In this document: positions 9,374 through 18,522 of the stretch, piece after piece
Position numbering within the stretch: the first letter of the stretch is position 1
Layout: every line of letters begins with the position of its first letter
The notes under the pieces: generated by a model
The model's database searches: none
What the model was told of the DNA's origin: nothing
Seen by the model: only the letters and a program-made list of their open reading frames with translations
From: Algoriphagus oliviformis
GTDB taxonomy: Bacteria; Bacteroidota; Bacteroidia; Cytophagales; Cyclobacteriaceae
NCBI RefSeq assembly: GCF_017254915.1
Contig: NZ_JAFKCT010000014.1
Span: 1 to 64,000, forward strand
DNA length: 64,000 nt
Direction: 5' to 3'
Translations under genes and position numbers: made by a program

Positions 9374-10027
9374 ATGCTGAAATCCCTTTTTTCCACTGCC
9401 GCTTTGGGCCTTGTCCTTTCGGTAGCCCCCTGCTTCGGACAGAGTGATGAGTCCGGATTTGTGTCCCTTTTTGACGGCAAGACCCTCGATGGCTGGGTAG
9501 GCAACAAAAATGCCTATCAGGCCAAGGACGGCATGATCGTGATCGACCCCAAGGGTTCTGGCGGGGGAAATCTTCTCACTGAAAAGGAATATGGGGACTT
9601 CGTGTTGAGGTTTGAATTTCAGCTCACTCCCGGTGCCAACAACGGACTGGGCATCCATGCCCCGCTGGAGGGCGATGCCGCCTATGTGGGCAAGGAGCTC
9701 CAAATCCTGGACAACGAAGCGGACAAATACAAAGACCTGCACGAATACCAGTACCATGGCTCCGTGTACGGGGTAATCCCGGCAAAGCGGGGTTTTCTCA
9801 AGCCGGTGGGCGAGTGGAACGTAGAGGAAGTGATTGTACAGCATCCCAAAATCAAGGTAGTACTCAACGGGGAGACTATCCTGGAGGGGGATTATCTGGA
9901 AGCCAGCAAAAACGGAACGCTGGACGGCAAAGCCCATCCCGGATTGCAGCGGAGCAGCGGACATCTCGGCTTTTTGGGCCACGGGGATGTGGTGATGTTC
10001 AGGAATATCCGGATCAAGGAACTGTAG
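9374..10027 (+). CDS. Secreted DUF1080 (3-keto-disaccharide hydrolase-like) protein
   Basis: A 217-residue protein with a signal peptide ending near residue 22 (CFGQ). The mature part is a single DUF1080 concanavalin-like jelly roll: FVSLFDGKTLDGW at the start, FRFEFQL-type strands in the middle, and SSGHLGFLGHGDVVMFRNI at the end, all hallmarks of the family. Characterised relatives act on 3-keto-glycosides after a Gfo/Idh-type oxidoreductase oxidises C3 of the sugar. The gene downstream is such an oxidoreductase, supporting a shared glycoside pathway in the periplasm. The 136-bp gap between them is filled with a 'gcagtaagcagt' repeat tract, so co-transcription is likely but not certain. Confidence 0.85.
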   Translation: MLKSLFSTAALGLVLSVAPCFGQSDESGFVSLFDGKTLDGWVGNKNAYQAKDGMIVIDPKGSGGGNLLTEKEYGDFVLRFEFQLTPGANNGLGIHAPLEGDAAYVGKELQILDNEADKYKDLHEYQYHGSVYGVIPAKRGFLKPVGEWNVEEVIVQHPKIKVVLNGETILEGDYLEASKNGTLDGKAHPGLQRSSGHLGFLGHGDVVMFRNIRIKEL

Positions 10028-10040
10028 GTGGAGGAGTGGC

Positions 10041-10150
10041 AGCGGACAGTAAGCAGTGGGCAGTCGCCGGTGGGCAGTAAGCAGTAAACAGTAAGCAGTT
10101 CCAATACTCAATAACCAATAACTCAATAACCAGTAACTAGTAACCAATTA
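10041..10150. repeat. Degenerate 'gcagtaagcagt' / 'caataaccaataact' tandem tract
   Basis: The DUF1080-Gfo/Idh gap consists of short imperfect repeats: GCAGT(A/G)(A/G)-type units at 10045-10100, then CAATAACTCAATAACC-type units at 10110-10150. A related tract lies at 50282-50335. Confidence 0.6.
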
Positions 10151-10163
10151 ATAACTCATTGAT

Positions 10164-11513
10164 ATGAACAATAAGATCCAATTTATCGATCGGAGAGATT
10201 TCATCAAAAAGACCGGTTTGGGAGTTTTGGGCCTTTCTTTGGCCCCCACACTTTTGGCCAAAGCCCAGGCAAACGGCCGATTGAGAACTGCCCACATCGG
10301 ACTTGGCGCGATGGGGATGGCCGACTTGGACGCCATCGCTTCGCACAATGCCGTGGATGTCGTGGCGCTCTGCGACGTGGACTCCAAGATGCTGGAAAAG
10401 GCAAAGGCGCTTTTCCCCAATGCAAAAACCTATGCGGACTACCGCGAAATGCTGAAAGACATGGAGGATGGCATCGACGCGGTGGTCGTGTCGACCCCTG
10501 ACCATACCCATGCACCGGCTTCCCTGATGGCGATGAAGATGGACAAGCCCGTCTATTGCCAGAAGCCCCTGACCCACCACGTGTCCGAGGCTCGTGAGAT
10601 GAAAAAGGTGGCTGAGAAAAAGGGCCTCATTACCCAGATGGGAATCCAGGTACACTCTTTCTACGACTACAAGCTTGCCACGCTGCTGATCCAGGATGGC
10701 ATCATCGGCAAGGTGCATACCGTCCGCGCTTGGTCTCCCAAAAACTGGGGAACAGACAAGCCTACTCCTACCGGCAGCGATCCAGTTCCAGCAAATTTGG
10801 ACTGGAACCTGTGGCTGGGTACCGCGCCAGAGCGACCTTTCAAAGAGGGTGAATACCACCCGGGCAACTGGAGAAAAGTGATGGACTTCGGCTGCGGTAC
10901 CTTGGGGGATATGGGCGTCCACATCTTTGATACCCCGTACAACGCCCTCCAGCTGGATGTGCCTAGAACCATCCTCAACGAGACCCGCCAGCCTACCGGC
11001 TACGGATTCCCAGAGCACAATGTGGTGACCTATGAGTTTCCTTCCACTCCCTACACCGCCGAGAGCTTGAAGTGGGTATGGTATGACGGCCCAGGCGCGC
11101 CTTCTGACCACCCGGATCTGAAACTCCCTAACGGCGAGAAACTGCCTGACCAAGGAGCTATGTTTATGGGTGAAAAAGGAAGATTGCTGCTTCCTCACTT
11201 CCAGCAGCTTCCAAGATTGATCGTGGACGGCAAATACCAGGAAATGGACATCGAGAAGTTTAACCTCGGCAAGCCGGTGAAGGACTACGATGCTGAAAGC
11301 AAGAAGCACTACCACCAGTTTGTGGATGCCTGCCTTGGCCGGGGCGAGTGTACCGCGCCATTCTCCTATGCGGCTCGACTCACCGAGACTATCCTGCTGG
11401 GCGTGATCGCCGGACGCTTTCCCAACCAGACCCTGCACTGGGATAGCAAAAAAGCGAAGTTTGCCGAGAAGGAAGCCAACCAGTACCTGACTGGGAAGTA
11501 TCGCAAATTTTAG
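10164..11513 (+). CDS. Tat-exported Gfo/Idh/MocA family oxidoreductase
   Basis: A 449-residue protein. The N-terminus has a twin-arginine signal (DRRDFIKKTG, residues 11-20) followed by a hydrophobic stretch. The NAD(P)-binding Rossmann fold follows (TAHIGLGAMG near 43-52), then VVVSTPDHTHAPAS and the family dyad region CQKPLTHHVSEA (EKP-like, with Lys at KPL). The C-terminal domain is the usual alpha/beta Gfo/Idh domain. Tat export fits a cofactor loaded in the cytoplasm. Together with the DUF1080 gene it suggests C3 oxidation and cleavage of glycosides in the periplasm. Some GH109 glycosidases share this architecture and cannot be excluded. Confidence 0.85.
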   Translation: MNNKIQFIDRRDFIKKTGLGVLGLSLAPTLLAKAQANGRLRTAHIGLGAMGMADLDAIASHNAVDVVALCDVDSKMLEKAKALFPNAKTYADYREMLKDMEDGIDAVVVSTPDHTHAPASLMAMKMDKPVYCQKPLTHHVSEAREMKKVAEKKGLITQMGIQVHSFYDYKLATLLIQDGIIGKVHTVRAWSPKNWGTDKPTPTGSDPVPANLDWNLWLGTAPERPFKEGEYHPGNWRKVMDFGCGTLGDMGVHIFDTPYNALQLDVPRTILNETRQPTGYGFPEHNVVTYEFPSTPYTAESLKWVWYDGPGAPSDHPDLKLPNGEKLPDQGAMFMGEKGRLLLPHFQQLPRLIVDGKYQEMDIEKFNLGKPVKDYDAESKKHYHQFVDACLGRGECTAPFSYAARLTETILLGVIAGRFPNQTLHWDSKKAKFAEKEANQYLTGKYRKF

Positions 11514-11831
11514 TATCAAGTATCAAGTAGATTCAGTATAGGATGTGAAATTTTCCTTGCGAAAAACTGCCTACTGAGACTGCCAACTGGCTTCTGGTTC
11601 GTCCGCTGGCGAACAAAAATGTTCGAGAAAATAAGCGGGATAAAAGCTAAAAAATGCCTCTGGAGACAATTCAGGGGCTTTTTTTATGGCATAATAGTAG
11701 GAAGTAGGGAGGGCGAGGAAGGAAGTTGGGAAGTAGGAGGCTGGGATGGTTTTGCACGTCGAAGTCTCCACTCTGCGGTCGGAAAAGTCTTTGCCACTTT
11801 TCAACTTTCTAACCCTTCAACTTTTATAGGC
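11514..11831. other. Intergenic region with repeats and a terminator
   Basis: It contains a short 'agtatcaagtatcaagtag' repeat (11513-11530), a palindrome-like gcgaacaaaaatgttcg stretch (about 11612-11628), the terminator at 11656-11685, a purine-rich degenerate tract of GGAAGTAGG units (11700-11745) and a pyrimidine-rich tract ending at the permease start. No gene is supported; the open frame from 11619 is an upstream extension of the permease. Confidence 0.55.
11656..11685 (+). terminator. Rho-independent terminator
   Basis: Stem gcctctg (11656-11662) / caggggc (11672-11678) with one G-T pair, followed by seven T residues. It would end the DUF1080-Gfo/Idh transcript about 140 bp after the stop. 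Confidence 0.65.
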
Positions 11832-14231
11832 ATGTGGAAAAATTACATTAAAATCTCTTTTAGAAACCTGAAGAAGCGCAAGCTCTACACGGGAATCAAC
11901 TTGCTCGGGCTGACGATTGCCATCGTGAGTTTTTTGGCGATTTGCCTCTATATCCAGCACGAATGGAGCTATGACAGGATGTATGCCGACTATGATCGGA
12001 TCTACAAGTTCAATCAGGAGTTTGTCTCACAGGGGGAGAGCCAGCTGGTCAGCTCGACGCCGTCGAGCCTGATCCCTACCCTGATTGAGGAGGTTCCGGA
12101 GGTGGAGACGGGGACGTTGGTTTTTGATATGAGTATTTTCTCGTCGGTACTGATAGACGCAGGCGAGGGAAATCAGGAGGAAAACTCCTTTGCTTTTGCC
12201 GATGAAAACTTTTTTGAGGTCTTTGACTTTGAGTTGCTGTCGGGCAAGGCTGCCCAGGTTTTGGCGGAGCCCAACCAAATCGTATTGACGAAAAGTACCG
12301 CCGAGCGCTACTTCGGAGATGCCGCGACGGCGCTGGGGAAAGCGCTGAAAGTAGATGGAACGGACTATTCCGTGTCTGGTGTGATGGAGGATTTTCCCAG
12401 CAATAGCCACCTAGAGTTTGATTTTTTGGCGTCTTTCAAGTCGCACCGCCATGGGAAAAATCCAGAATGGTCCCCGAGCAACTACTATACCTATGTGAAG
12501 CTCAAGCCGGGCACGGACGTGGGCGCTTTTGCCGCAAAGGTGGAGGAAGTCAAGGAAAAGTACCTTGGGAAAGAGCTTGCAGAGTACGGCTACAGCACGG
12601 CTTTCCATCTGCAGCCGGTCACTGAGATCCACCTGGGTGACCAATCCCTCGGCAGCATCAAGCCAGGCACGGACATCCGCTACCTGTATATTTTTGGCAT
12701 AGTGGCGCTGCTGCTGATCGCCATCGGGATTATCAACTATGTGAATCTGGCGACGGCGGAAGCAACCGAGCGAAACAAGGAAGTGGGACTTCGCAAGGCG
12801 ATGGGAGCGGGGAGAGGCCAACTGTTTGGACAGTTTGTCTCCGAGTCGATGCTGCTCACCTTCGGAGCGACCGTGCTGAGCCTGTTGTGTCTTTATCTGA
12901 TCCTGCCTAAGTTTTCTGCGATTGGCGGGGTGCCGCTGAGCACCGATTCCCTGATGAATCCAGTCGGTATCGGTTTCATGCTCGGCTTTATTCTGGTGGT
13001 GGGTTTGCTTGCCGGCATGTATCCATCCCTGATTTTGTCTGGCATGGAGCCAATCCATGCCTTGGCAAACAAGACCAAAATGGGCGGCGGAGCCTGGGTG
13101 AGAAAGTCGTTGGTTGTCTTTCAGTTTTTCGTTTCCATGGGGCTGTTGATCGCGACTTTTATCGTGAAAAACCAACTGGATCACATGCAAAACGTGAGCC
13201 TGGGATACGATCGGGACCAAGTGGTAGCCTTGACCTATCACTACAGCATGAAAAATGTCGCAGAGACGATGAAGTCCGAAATGCTGAGAAGCGGGGCGGC
13301 GACTTCCGTCGCTTTGGCTGGAGATATGCCAGTCCATATCAAGGCGGGTTACAAGATCTTTCCGGGCGGGGACAATCAGCGCGAACTGATGATCACTGGC
13401 TATTCCACGGATGAGGATATCGTAAAGACACTGAATCTGAAGGTGCTTGCCGGGTCGGATCTCGATGAAAAGGACGTCTCGAGAGCGGAAGGCGCCAAAA
13501 CCGAAGTCTTGGTTCCGATCATTCTCAATGAGTCGGCCGTCAAGGAATTGGGCTGGACGCCAGAGGAGGCAATAGGCAAGACGGTCAATTTCGGCTTTTC
13601 CAACGCGAGCATCAAGGCGGTGGTCGGAGATTTCTATTTCAACTCCATGCATGAAAAAATCGGGCCTCTGGGAATATTCAAAGACACGGGCAATGCAAAC
13701 GTGATCCTGGTGAAAATTCCCGCGGGAAATCCGGGTGCGACGCTGGCTTCTTTGCAGGAGGTGTGGGAAAAGTTTGTGCCGGAGCGCCCCTTCAATTACC
13801 GGTTTATAGACCAGGAATACGCCCAGCTGTACCGTTCTGAAGAGCGGGTAGGGGCGGTGTTTGGGTTGTTTTCCGGCATCGCGGTTTTCATCGCCTGCAT
13901 GGGCCTGTTTGGCTTGGTGTCTTATGTGGCGCTTCGCCGGACTCGGGAGATCAGCATTCGCAAGGTGCTTGGAGCTACACAGAGCGACGTCTTGGGCGTG
14001 CTTTCCGCGGATTTCCTGAAGCTATTGGCCCTCTCTGCGGTCTTGGCGGTGGCCTTTGGGCTGTGGTTTTCCGATGCTTGGCTGGAGGCTTTTGCCAACA
14101 GGGCCCAAGTGGGAGTTTGGCCCTACCTCGCCGCAGTCTCACTGGTTTTGCTTTTGGCAATGGCCACCATCGGCTACCGAAGCTGGAAAGTCTATCGTAT
14201 CAATCCATCCAAAACATTAAAAAGTGACTGA
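11832..14231 (+). CDS. FtsX-like ABC transporter permease 3 (MacB type)
   Basis: A 799-residue third paralogue, started at the ATG at 11832 (MWKNYIKISFRNLKKRK) by analogy with the other two; the frame is open to 11619. N-terminal helix at about 21-43, extracytoplasmic MacB-like domain, FtsX domain with ERNKEVGLRKAMGA, second extracytoplasmic domain, and C-terminal FtsX domain with RRTREISIRKVLGA and the tail INPSKTLKSD. It is followed at 136 bp by the ATPase and then the TolC-like protein. This copy is therefore the best candidate for the direct partner in a tripartite-like exporter, although no membrane-fusion protein is encoded here. Confidence 0.88.
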   Translation: MWKNYIKISFRNLKKRKLYTGINLLGLTIAIVSFLAICLYIQHEWSYDRMYADYDRIYKFNQEFVSQGESQLVSSTPSSLIPTLIEEVPEVETGTLVFDMSIFSSVLIDAGEGNQEENSFAFADENFFEVFDFELLSGKAAQVLAEPNQIVLTKSTAERYFGDAATALGKALKVDGTDYSVSGVMEDFPSNSHLEFDFLASFKSHRHGKNPEWSPSNYYTYVKLKPGTDVGAFAAKVEEVKEKYLGKELAEYGYSTAFHLQPVTEIHLGDQSLGSIKPGTDIRYLYIFGIVALLLIAIGIINYVNLATAEATERNKEVGLRKAMGAGRGQLFGQFVSESMLLTFGATVLSLLCLYLILPKFSAIGGVPLSTDSLMNPVGIGFMLGFILVVGLLAGMYPSLILSGMEPIHALANKTKMGGGAWVRKSLVVFQFFVSMGLLIATFIVKNQLDHMQNVSLGYDRDQVVALTYHYSMKNVAETMKSEMLRSGAATSVALAGDMPVHIKAGYKIFPGGDNQRELMITGYSTDEDIVKTLNLKVLAGSDLDEKDVSRAEGAKTEVLVPIILNESAVKELGWTPEEAIGKTVNFGFSNASIKAVVGDFYFNSMHEKIGPLGIFKDTGNANVILVKIPAGNPGATLASLQEVWEKFVPERPFNYRFIDQEYAQLYRSEERVGAVFGLFSGIAVFIACMGLFGLVSYVALRRTREISIRKVLGATQSDVLGVLSADFLKLLALSAVLAVAFGLWFSDAWLEAFANRAQVGVWPYLAAVSLVLLLAMATIGYRSWKVYRINPSKTLKSD

Positions 14232-14367
14232 GTGTCCGATGCGGGAGGTTGGAAGGCAGTTTTGCCCAGCGCTTTCGGTGGGAAGGCTGAGTCTGCCAAA
14301 GCCTCCTGACTTCCACTATTATGACCTGAAATTTAGATCTTTCAATTTTCCAATATTTCAATTTTAA

Positions 14368-15042
14368 ATGATCCAACTCAAAGAAATCGATAAGTACATC
14401 GAGTCGCGTTTTCAGCGTGTATTCATACTCAAAGGCATCAACCTGACCATTAACGAGGGAGAGTTTATCACGCTGATGGGCCCTTCTGGAGCCGGGAAAT
14501 CCACGTTGCTCAACATCCTGGGGCTGCTGGACGAAGACTATGCCGGCGAGTACTTTTTCGGAGAAAGAAACATCCGCCACATGCGAGACAAGGAGCGCGC
14601 AAACCTCCATAAAAGCGAGTTTGGATACATTTTCCAGGCCTATCACCTGATCGATGAGCTGACGGTGTACGAAAACATCGAGACGCCGCTGCTCTATCGA
14701 AATGTCTCCTCTGGCGAGCGCAAAAGCATCATTGCCGATCTGCTGGACCGATTCAATATGGTGGCGAAAAAGGATCTTTTCCCGGCACAGCTTTCCGGAG
14801 GTCAGCAGCAGCTCGTTGGGATAGCGAGGGCTATTGCGGGCAAACCGAGGGTGTTGCTGGCGGATGAGCCGACGGGAAACCTTCACTCCGCTCAGGCGAA
14901 GGAAATCATGGAGATATTCAAAGAACTGCATGCGGAGGGGACGACCATCATCCAGGCCACCCATGCCCGCGAAAATGCCGACTACGGCACCCGATTGATC
15001 AATTTGGTAGACGGAAGAATAGAGACCGATGAAACGATATAA
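14368..15042 (+). CDS. ABC transporter ATP-binding protein (MacB/LolD type)
   Basis: A 224-residue stand-alone ATPase. Walker A is GPSGAGKST (residues 38-46), the Q-loop lies in IFQAYHLIDELT, the signature is LSGGQQQ (142-148) and Walker B is VLLADEP (162-168), followed by the H-loop in QATHARE. Length and sequence are those of the MacB/LolD/FtsE group that energises FtsX-type permeases. Its last 14 bases overlap the TolC-like gene, so the two are translationally linked. It probably serves permease 3 and perhaps permeases 1 and 2, which lack an ATPase of their own in the window. In the signature the usual R after GGQQQ is L (QQQLVGIARAIA). Confidence 0.92.
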   Translation: MIQLKEIDKYIESRFQRVFILKGINLTINEGEFITLMGPSGAGKSTLLNILGLLDEDYAGEYFFGERNIRHMRDKERANLHKSEFGYIFQAYHLIDELTVYENIETPLLYRNVSSGERKSIIADLLDRFNMVAKKDLFPAQLSGGQQQLVGIARAIAGKPRVLLADEPTGNLHSAQAKEIMEIFKELHAEGTTIIQATHARENADYGTRLINLVDGRIETDETI

Positions 15043-16375
15043 TCTAAAAAGCCTGCTGCTGACGGCAGCGCTAGGTACGGCAGCCCTGTCGGAAGTGTGG
15101 GCCCAGGATACGCTCAAGCTGAGCTTCCGCGAGGCAGTGGATATCGCGATGGAGAAAAACCTCGAGTTTCAGATCCAACAAAACGCCATGGAGGTGATGA
15201 AAAAGGAAAAGCAAGTGGCTATGCTTTCCCATTTGCCTAGTGTGGGGATCAGCTCGGGTTTTAGCCGACAGTCCGGGCAGCAGTTTCAGCAGGTGGAGGG
15301 AGAGATCGTGGTGACCAACGTGACCAACGAGATCGTGAGCGGCAACCTGAACGTTAGCATGCCGGTATTCAACTCTGGCAGGCGCATCTTGGATACCCAA
15401 TCCGCCAAACTAGCTTATATGGCTGGTGGAAAAGGAATAGAGCGGGCTACCCAGCAGATTACCTTTGACGTGGCGCAGCGCTATTTGCAGGTTTTGCTGG
15501 ATAAGGAGCTGCTGAGAATTGCGCAGCAAAACCTGGATAACCAAAAGGAGATACTGCGACAGATCGAGGGTTTTGTGGATGCCGGTCTTCGGACGGTGTC
15601 AGATCTTTATAATCAGCAATCTGAAGTGGCGAGGGTGGAGTCCGTGAAGGTCGATGCGGAGATCGCTTTGGAAAATGACCTTTGGACGCTGACCGAGTAC
15701 CTGCAACTGGATCCAGGCGTGGTGCCCGACCTGCAGGAAGTGGATCCGGAATCCGGCATGCGGGAGTTTCAGGAGCACGGGGTAGGGGAGCTTTACGAAA
15801 TCGCCGCCGCCAACCGGGCGGACAAAGCTCAACAAAGTTTACTCAAGGATTCCTACAAAAAAGACATGCAGGCAGTGAAAGCCATGTATTTTCCCAGGAT
15901 CAACGCTTTCTACAATTACAACACCTTCTTTACTTCTTTGGACAACCGATCGCTGCAGGAGCAGTTTCTAAAGATCTATCCCCAAAACACCTTAGGGCTC
16001 AACCTGGCGATTCCGATCTTTACCAACTTTCAAACCCGTCTGGATGTGACGCGAGCGAAGATGGCCTATGAAAACCAGATTTTGCAGGAAAAGGCCATAG
16101 ACAGAAAAGTATATCAAGATGTGAAGCTTGCCCACCAAAACTACCATGCCGCGCTGAGAAAGGAATTTAACACCAAAGTGCAGGTGCAGGCAGCCGAAGA
16201 GGCTTACGGTGCCGTGCAGGAGCGTTTTCGCCTCGGGCTTTCGACCTTCGTTGACATGGCCACCGCCAACCAGCAGCTGGTGAGATCCCAGGCAGACCAA
16301 GCGCAAGCGGTTTATACGCTGTTCTTTCAGGATGTGCTGATGAAGTTCGCCTTGGGGACGCTGGAGATCGAGTAG
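15029..16375 (+). CDS. TolC-family outer membrane efflux protein
   Basis: A 448-residue protein with a signal peptide ending near residue 25 (VWAQ). The mature chain shows two OEP repeats: long amphipathic helices with internal duplication, and two short beta-hairpin segments (around VTNEIVSGNLNVSMPVFNSGRR and its equivalent TLGLNLAIPIFTNFQTR). This is the trimeric outer-membrane channel of export systems. The start overlaps the upstream ATPase by 14 bp. The combination permease-ATPase-channel points to an export function; the periplasmic adaptor normally found with TolC is absent from the window. Confidence 0.9.
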   Translation: MKRYNLKSLLLTAALGTAALSEVWAQDTLKLSFREAVDIAMEKNLEFQIQQNAMEVMKKEKQVAMLSHLPSVGISSGFSRQSGQQFQQVEGEIVVTNVTNEIVSGNLNVSMPVFNSGRRILDTQSAKLAYMAGGKGIERATQQITFDVAQRYLQVLLDKELLRIAQQNLDNQKEILRQIEGFVDAGLRTVSDLYNQQSEVARVESVKVDAEIALENDLWTLTEYLQLDPGVVPDLQEVDPESGMREFQEHGVGELYEIAAANRADKAQQSLLKDSYKKDMQAVKAMYFPRINAFYNYNTFFTSLDNRSLQEQFLKIYPQNTLGLNLAIPIFTNFQTRLDVTRAKMAYENQILQEKAIDRKVYQDVKLAHQNYHAALRKEFNTKVQVQAAEEAYGAVQERFRLGLSTFVDMATANQQLVRSQADQAQAVYTLFFQDVLMKFALGTLEIE

Positions 16376-16410
16376 GGAAAACTCTGACTACATGCAGATG
16401 TCAAAACAGG

Positions 16411-16439
16411 AAAAGGCAGCCTCGAACGGCTGCCTTTTT
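16411..16439. terminator. Bidirectional terminator between converging genes
   Basis: Perfect 10-bp stem aaaaggcagc (16411-16420) / gctgcctttt (16429-16438) with an 8-base loop. It serves the TolC-like gene (plus) and the OmpA lipoprotein (minus); a T run is present on both sides. Confidence 0.85.
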
Positions 16440-16470
16440 ACTTGGTTGATTGTGGTAGTTGGTTTCTTTT

Positions 16471-17316
16471 TTAGAGCATCGCAAAGAACATGTCCAGATC
16501 GGGAATCAGTACGATTCGGGTTCTTCTGTTCAGGGCCATGTTTTCTTTGGAATCATTTTCGACCAAAGGCATGTAGGAAGCGCGACCCGCAGCGATCATT
16601 TTTTCAGGAGCTACCTGATACTGGAGTTGCAACTTTCTGACGATGGAAGTGGCTCTTTTTACAGAAAGATCCCAGTTGTCTTCCAGCACTCCGTTGGAGA
16701 TGGTGCGTGGGTCGGTATGGCCTTCGATCATCACCTGCAGGCTCGGTTCAGAGTTGATCACCTCTGCCAGTTTCTTCAGCAGCGGATCCGCCTTGGAATT
16801 GATTCTATAGCTACCCGTGTTGAAAAGCAGCCTGTCGGATACCGAAATCATCACGACGGTTTTGTCGATGTCGATGGTAACGTCCTCTTCTCCACCTTCC
16901 GTCTGTTCGGTGATGTTCTTTTTCAGGTTGTATTCTACGGCGAGGTTGACCGAGTCTTCAAGCGTTTGGGCTTCGGCAAGCTTTGCAGGATCTACATGGG
17001 CAAGCGTCTCGCGCATCTTGGTCTTGGAGTTTTTCGACATCACGGCAGCGCCTTCTATGCTCAGCATACCGTTGTTGGTCTCGGTCAGCTGGTCATTCAT
17101 GTCGCGCAGTGAGTTGATGCGGGAGTTGTATTCTGCTACACGGGCTTCGATCGCGGTCATTTTTTCCTCGAGCTCGGCTTTCTCCTGATTGGTCATAGCC
17201 AACTCGTTTTGGGTTTTGAAAAGATTGCTTTCCAGTTCGGTGTATTTCTTTTTGGATACACAGGAAACAGTAAGGGTAAGTCCGAAGACGCCTGCGAGAA
17301 TAAGAGAGTTTTTCAT
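16471..17316 (-). CDS. OmpA-family peptidoglycan-binding lipoprotein
   Basis: A 281-residue protein started at the ATG at 17316 (the frame is open to 17397). The signal sequence ends in a lipobox LTVSC (Cys19). Residues about 25-85 are a heptad-rich coiled coil (SNLFKTQNELAMTNQEK and following). A linker leads to a C-terminal OmpA/MotB domain (about 165-280) with LLFNTGSYRINSKADPLL, the IEGHTDPR motif and LNRRTRIVLIPD. It would be anchored in the outer membrane and bind peptidoglycan. Monocistronic and convergent with the exporter cluster. Family assignment is secure; a specific role is not evident. Confidence 0.9.
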   Translation of the reverse strand: MKNSLILAGVFGLTLTVSCVSKKKYTELESNLFKTQNELAMTNQEKAELEEKMTAIEARVAEYNSRINSLRDMNDQLTETNNGMLSIEGAAVMSKNSKTKMRETLAHVDPAKLAEAQTLEDSVNLAVEYNLKKNITEQTEGGEEDVTIDIDKTVVMISVSDRLLFNTGSYRINSKADPLLKKLAEVINSEPSLQVMIEGHTDPRTISNGVLEDNWDLSVKRATSIVRKLQLQYQVAPEKMIAAGRASYMPLVENDSKENMALNRRTRIVLIPDLDMFFAML

Positions 17317-17452
17317 GGTTTTGTTTTCTTGATTTCCCCATCTTATCCAAAATGGCCGCCAGACCCAATCAGAATACCCCGGAAAATCAGCGTACAAGGG
17401 ACTAAACCTTTGCTGAAATGGGGTTTAAGGGCTTTTTGGCCATCGTTTGGGC

Positions 17453-17482
17453 AAAAAAAATATCCCCGGGTAGTCGGGGATA
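17453..17482 (-). terminator. Rho-independent terminator for the DUF4136 gene
   Basis: Stem tatccccg (17461-17468) / cggggata (17475-17482), followed on the minus strand by eight T residues (A8 at 17453-17460). Confidence 0.85.
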
Positions 17483-17532
17483 GAAGTAGTCCAATGTGGG
17501 GAAAGGCTCCCCGATCTGAGGATTTCGAAGGG

Positions 17533-18117
17533 CTATTCCATTAGCCGGTTGACTATTTTGAACTCGTTCATGACGCGGTAAGCTGCCCGGGTGATGTCCG
17601 AATGGAAATTGGGAGATTGCAGGTCAAAGCTGGCCGCCGTGTAGCCTTGCCAGATGGTGTTGCCCTTTTTGGAGTCGATCACGTAGATGACGAGCATGCC
17701 GTTGTTTTGGGAGTAGCGCACCTGGTTGTAGGTTTCGTCTTTTTCCTGTTCCCGCTCGATTTCACCTTCTTCGTTGCGGTAGGTTTGGCCGGTGCGATTC
17801 AGCCAGTAGTCAAATTCCGGCTGCACGTATCCGCGATATCGAATGGAATCTGAGAAGATCTTGTAGCTGACCAGCATATCGGGTTTGGAGACTTGCTCGC
17901 GAAAGCCCTGCGAACCCAATCGGGCTCCGATGGTGGCGTTGAGCACACTGGCAAGCGTCGAGGAGTCGGGGCCTGCGCTCTCCACAAAGGCGAAGGTTTT
18001 ATACCTTTTAAACGAGCCGGTGTAATTGTAATCGTAATCGGTGACGTAGTCTTTGGACGAGAAGCAAGAAGCGGTAAGCGCCACAAGCAAAATCAGCAAT
18101 ACTGAAGATCCTTTCAT
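17533..18117 (-). CDS. DUF4136 lipoprotein
   Basis: A 194-residue protein started at the ATG at 18117, giving a normal lipoprotein signal (MKGSSVLLILLVALTASC, Cys18); the frame extends to 18150. The mature part fits DUF4136: an early DYDYNYTGSFKRYKTFAFVE strand, a central region predicting modification by many charged residues, and MLVIYVIDSKKGNTIWQGYTAA near the C-terminus. These small outer-membrane lipoproteins are widespread in Bacteroidota and of unknown function. A terminator follows; divergent from the zinc-ribbon gene. Confidence 0.8.
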   Translation of the reverse strand: MKGSSVLLILLVALTASCFSSKDYVTDYDYNYTGSFKRYKTFAFVESAGPDSSTLASVLNATIGARLGSQGFREQVSKPDMLVSYKIFSDSIRYRGYVQPEFDYWLNRTGQTYRNEEGEIEREQEKDETYNQVRYSQNNGMLVIYVIDSKKGNTIWQGYTAASFDLQSPNFHSDITRAAYRVMNEFKIVNRLME

Positions 18118-18522
18118 AGCGTTGATGTTTAGGTTGACCGAAATTTTCAAGAAGCAACAAAGAACTCAACCAGAGATTCGGAATTTTGTTTGGTCAAGCC
18201 CTTCAGATTGAGGGTAATAGACAACCTAATTTATCAATATCTGCTTAAAAATGTATGTCGTTGCTGGAAATTGATTGGCAAATTTTCCAGCCAGGCCATT
18301 TTCTTATATCCCTTTCGAATTCCGTCCAGTTTTTTCCACTTTGACAACAGGAGTTCTTCAGGATAAACAAAAGCGCGGCGTTCCAGTTTTGATTTGAAGG
18401 CTTAAGAGATTCTTCTGTCCCAAAGAGTTAAAGTGCGCCTCTTACGCCCAAAAGCAATTTAAATATCGGCGTTGCCAAGAAGGAACTAAGTTTATAAATT
18501 GGTGAAAATTCTGGCCGTTGAT
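18118..18522. other. Divergent intergenic region with an inverted repeat
   Basis: About 405 bp. It carries a perfect 8-bp inverted repeat gctggaaa (18263-18270) / tttccagc (18284-18291). A TAAGTTTA sequence at 18487-18494, one base from the Bacteroidota -7 consensus, lies just before the zinc-ribbon gene. No gene is supported. Confidence 0.5.

Noticed and set aside
12411..13652. A 413-codon minus-strand frame
   Set aside because: Antisense to permease 3; His/Gln-rich, typical of a shadow frame.
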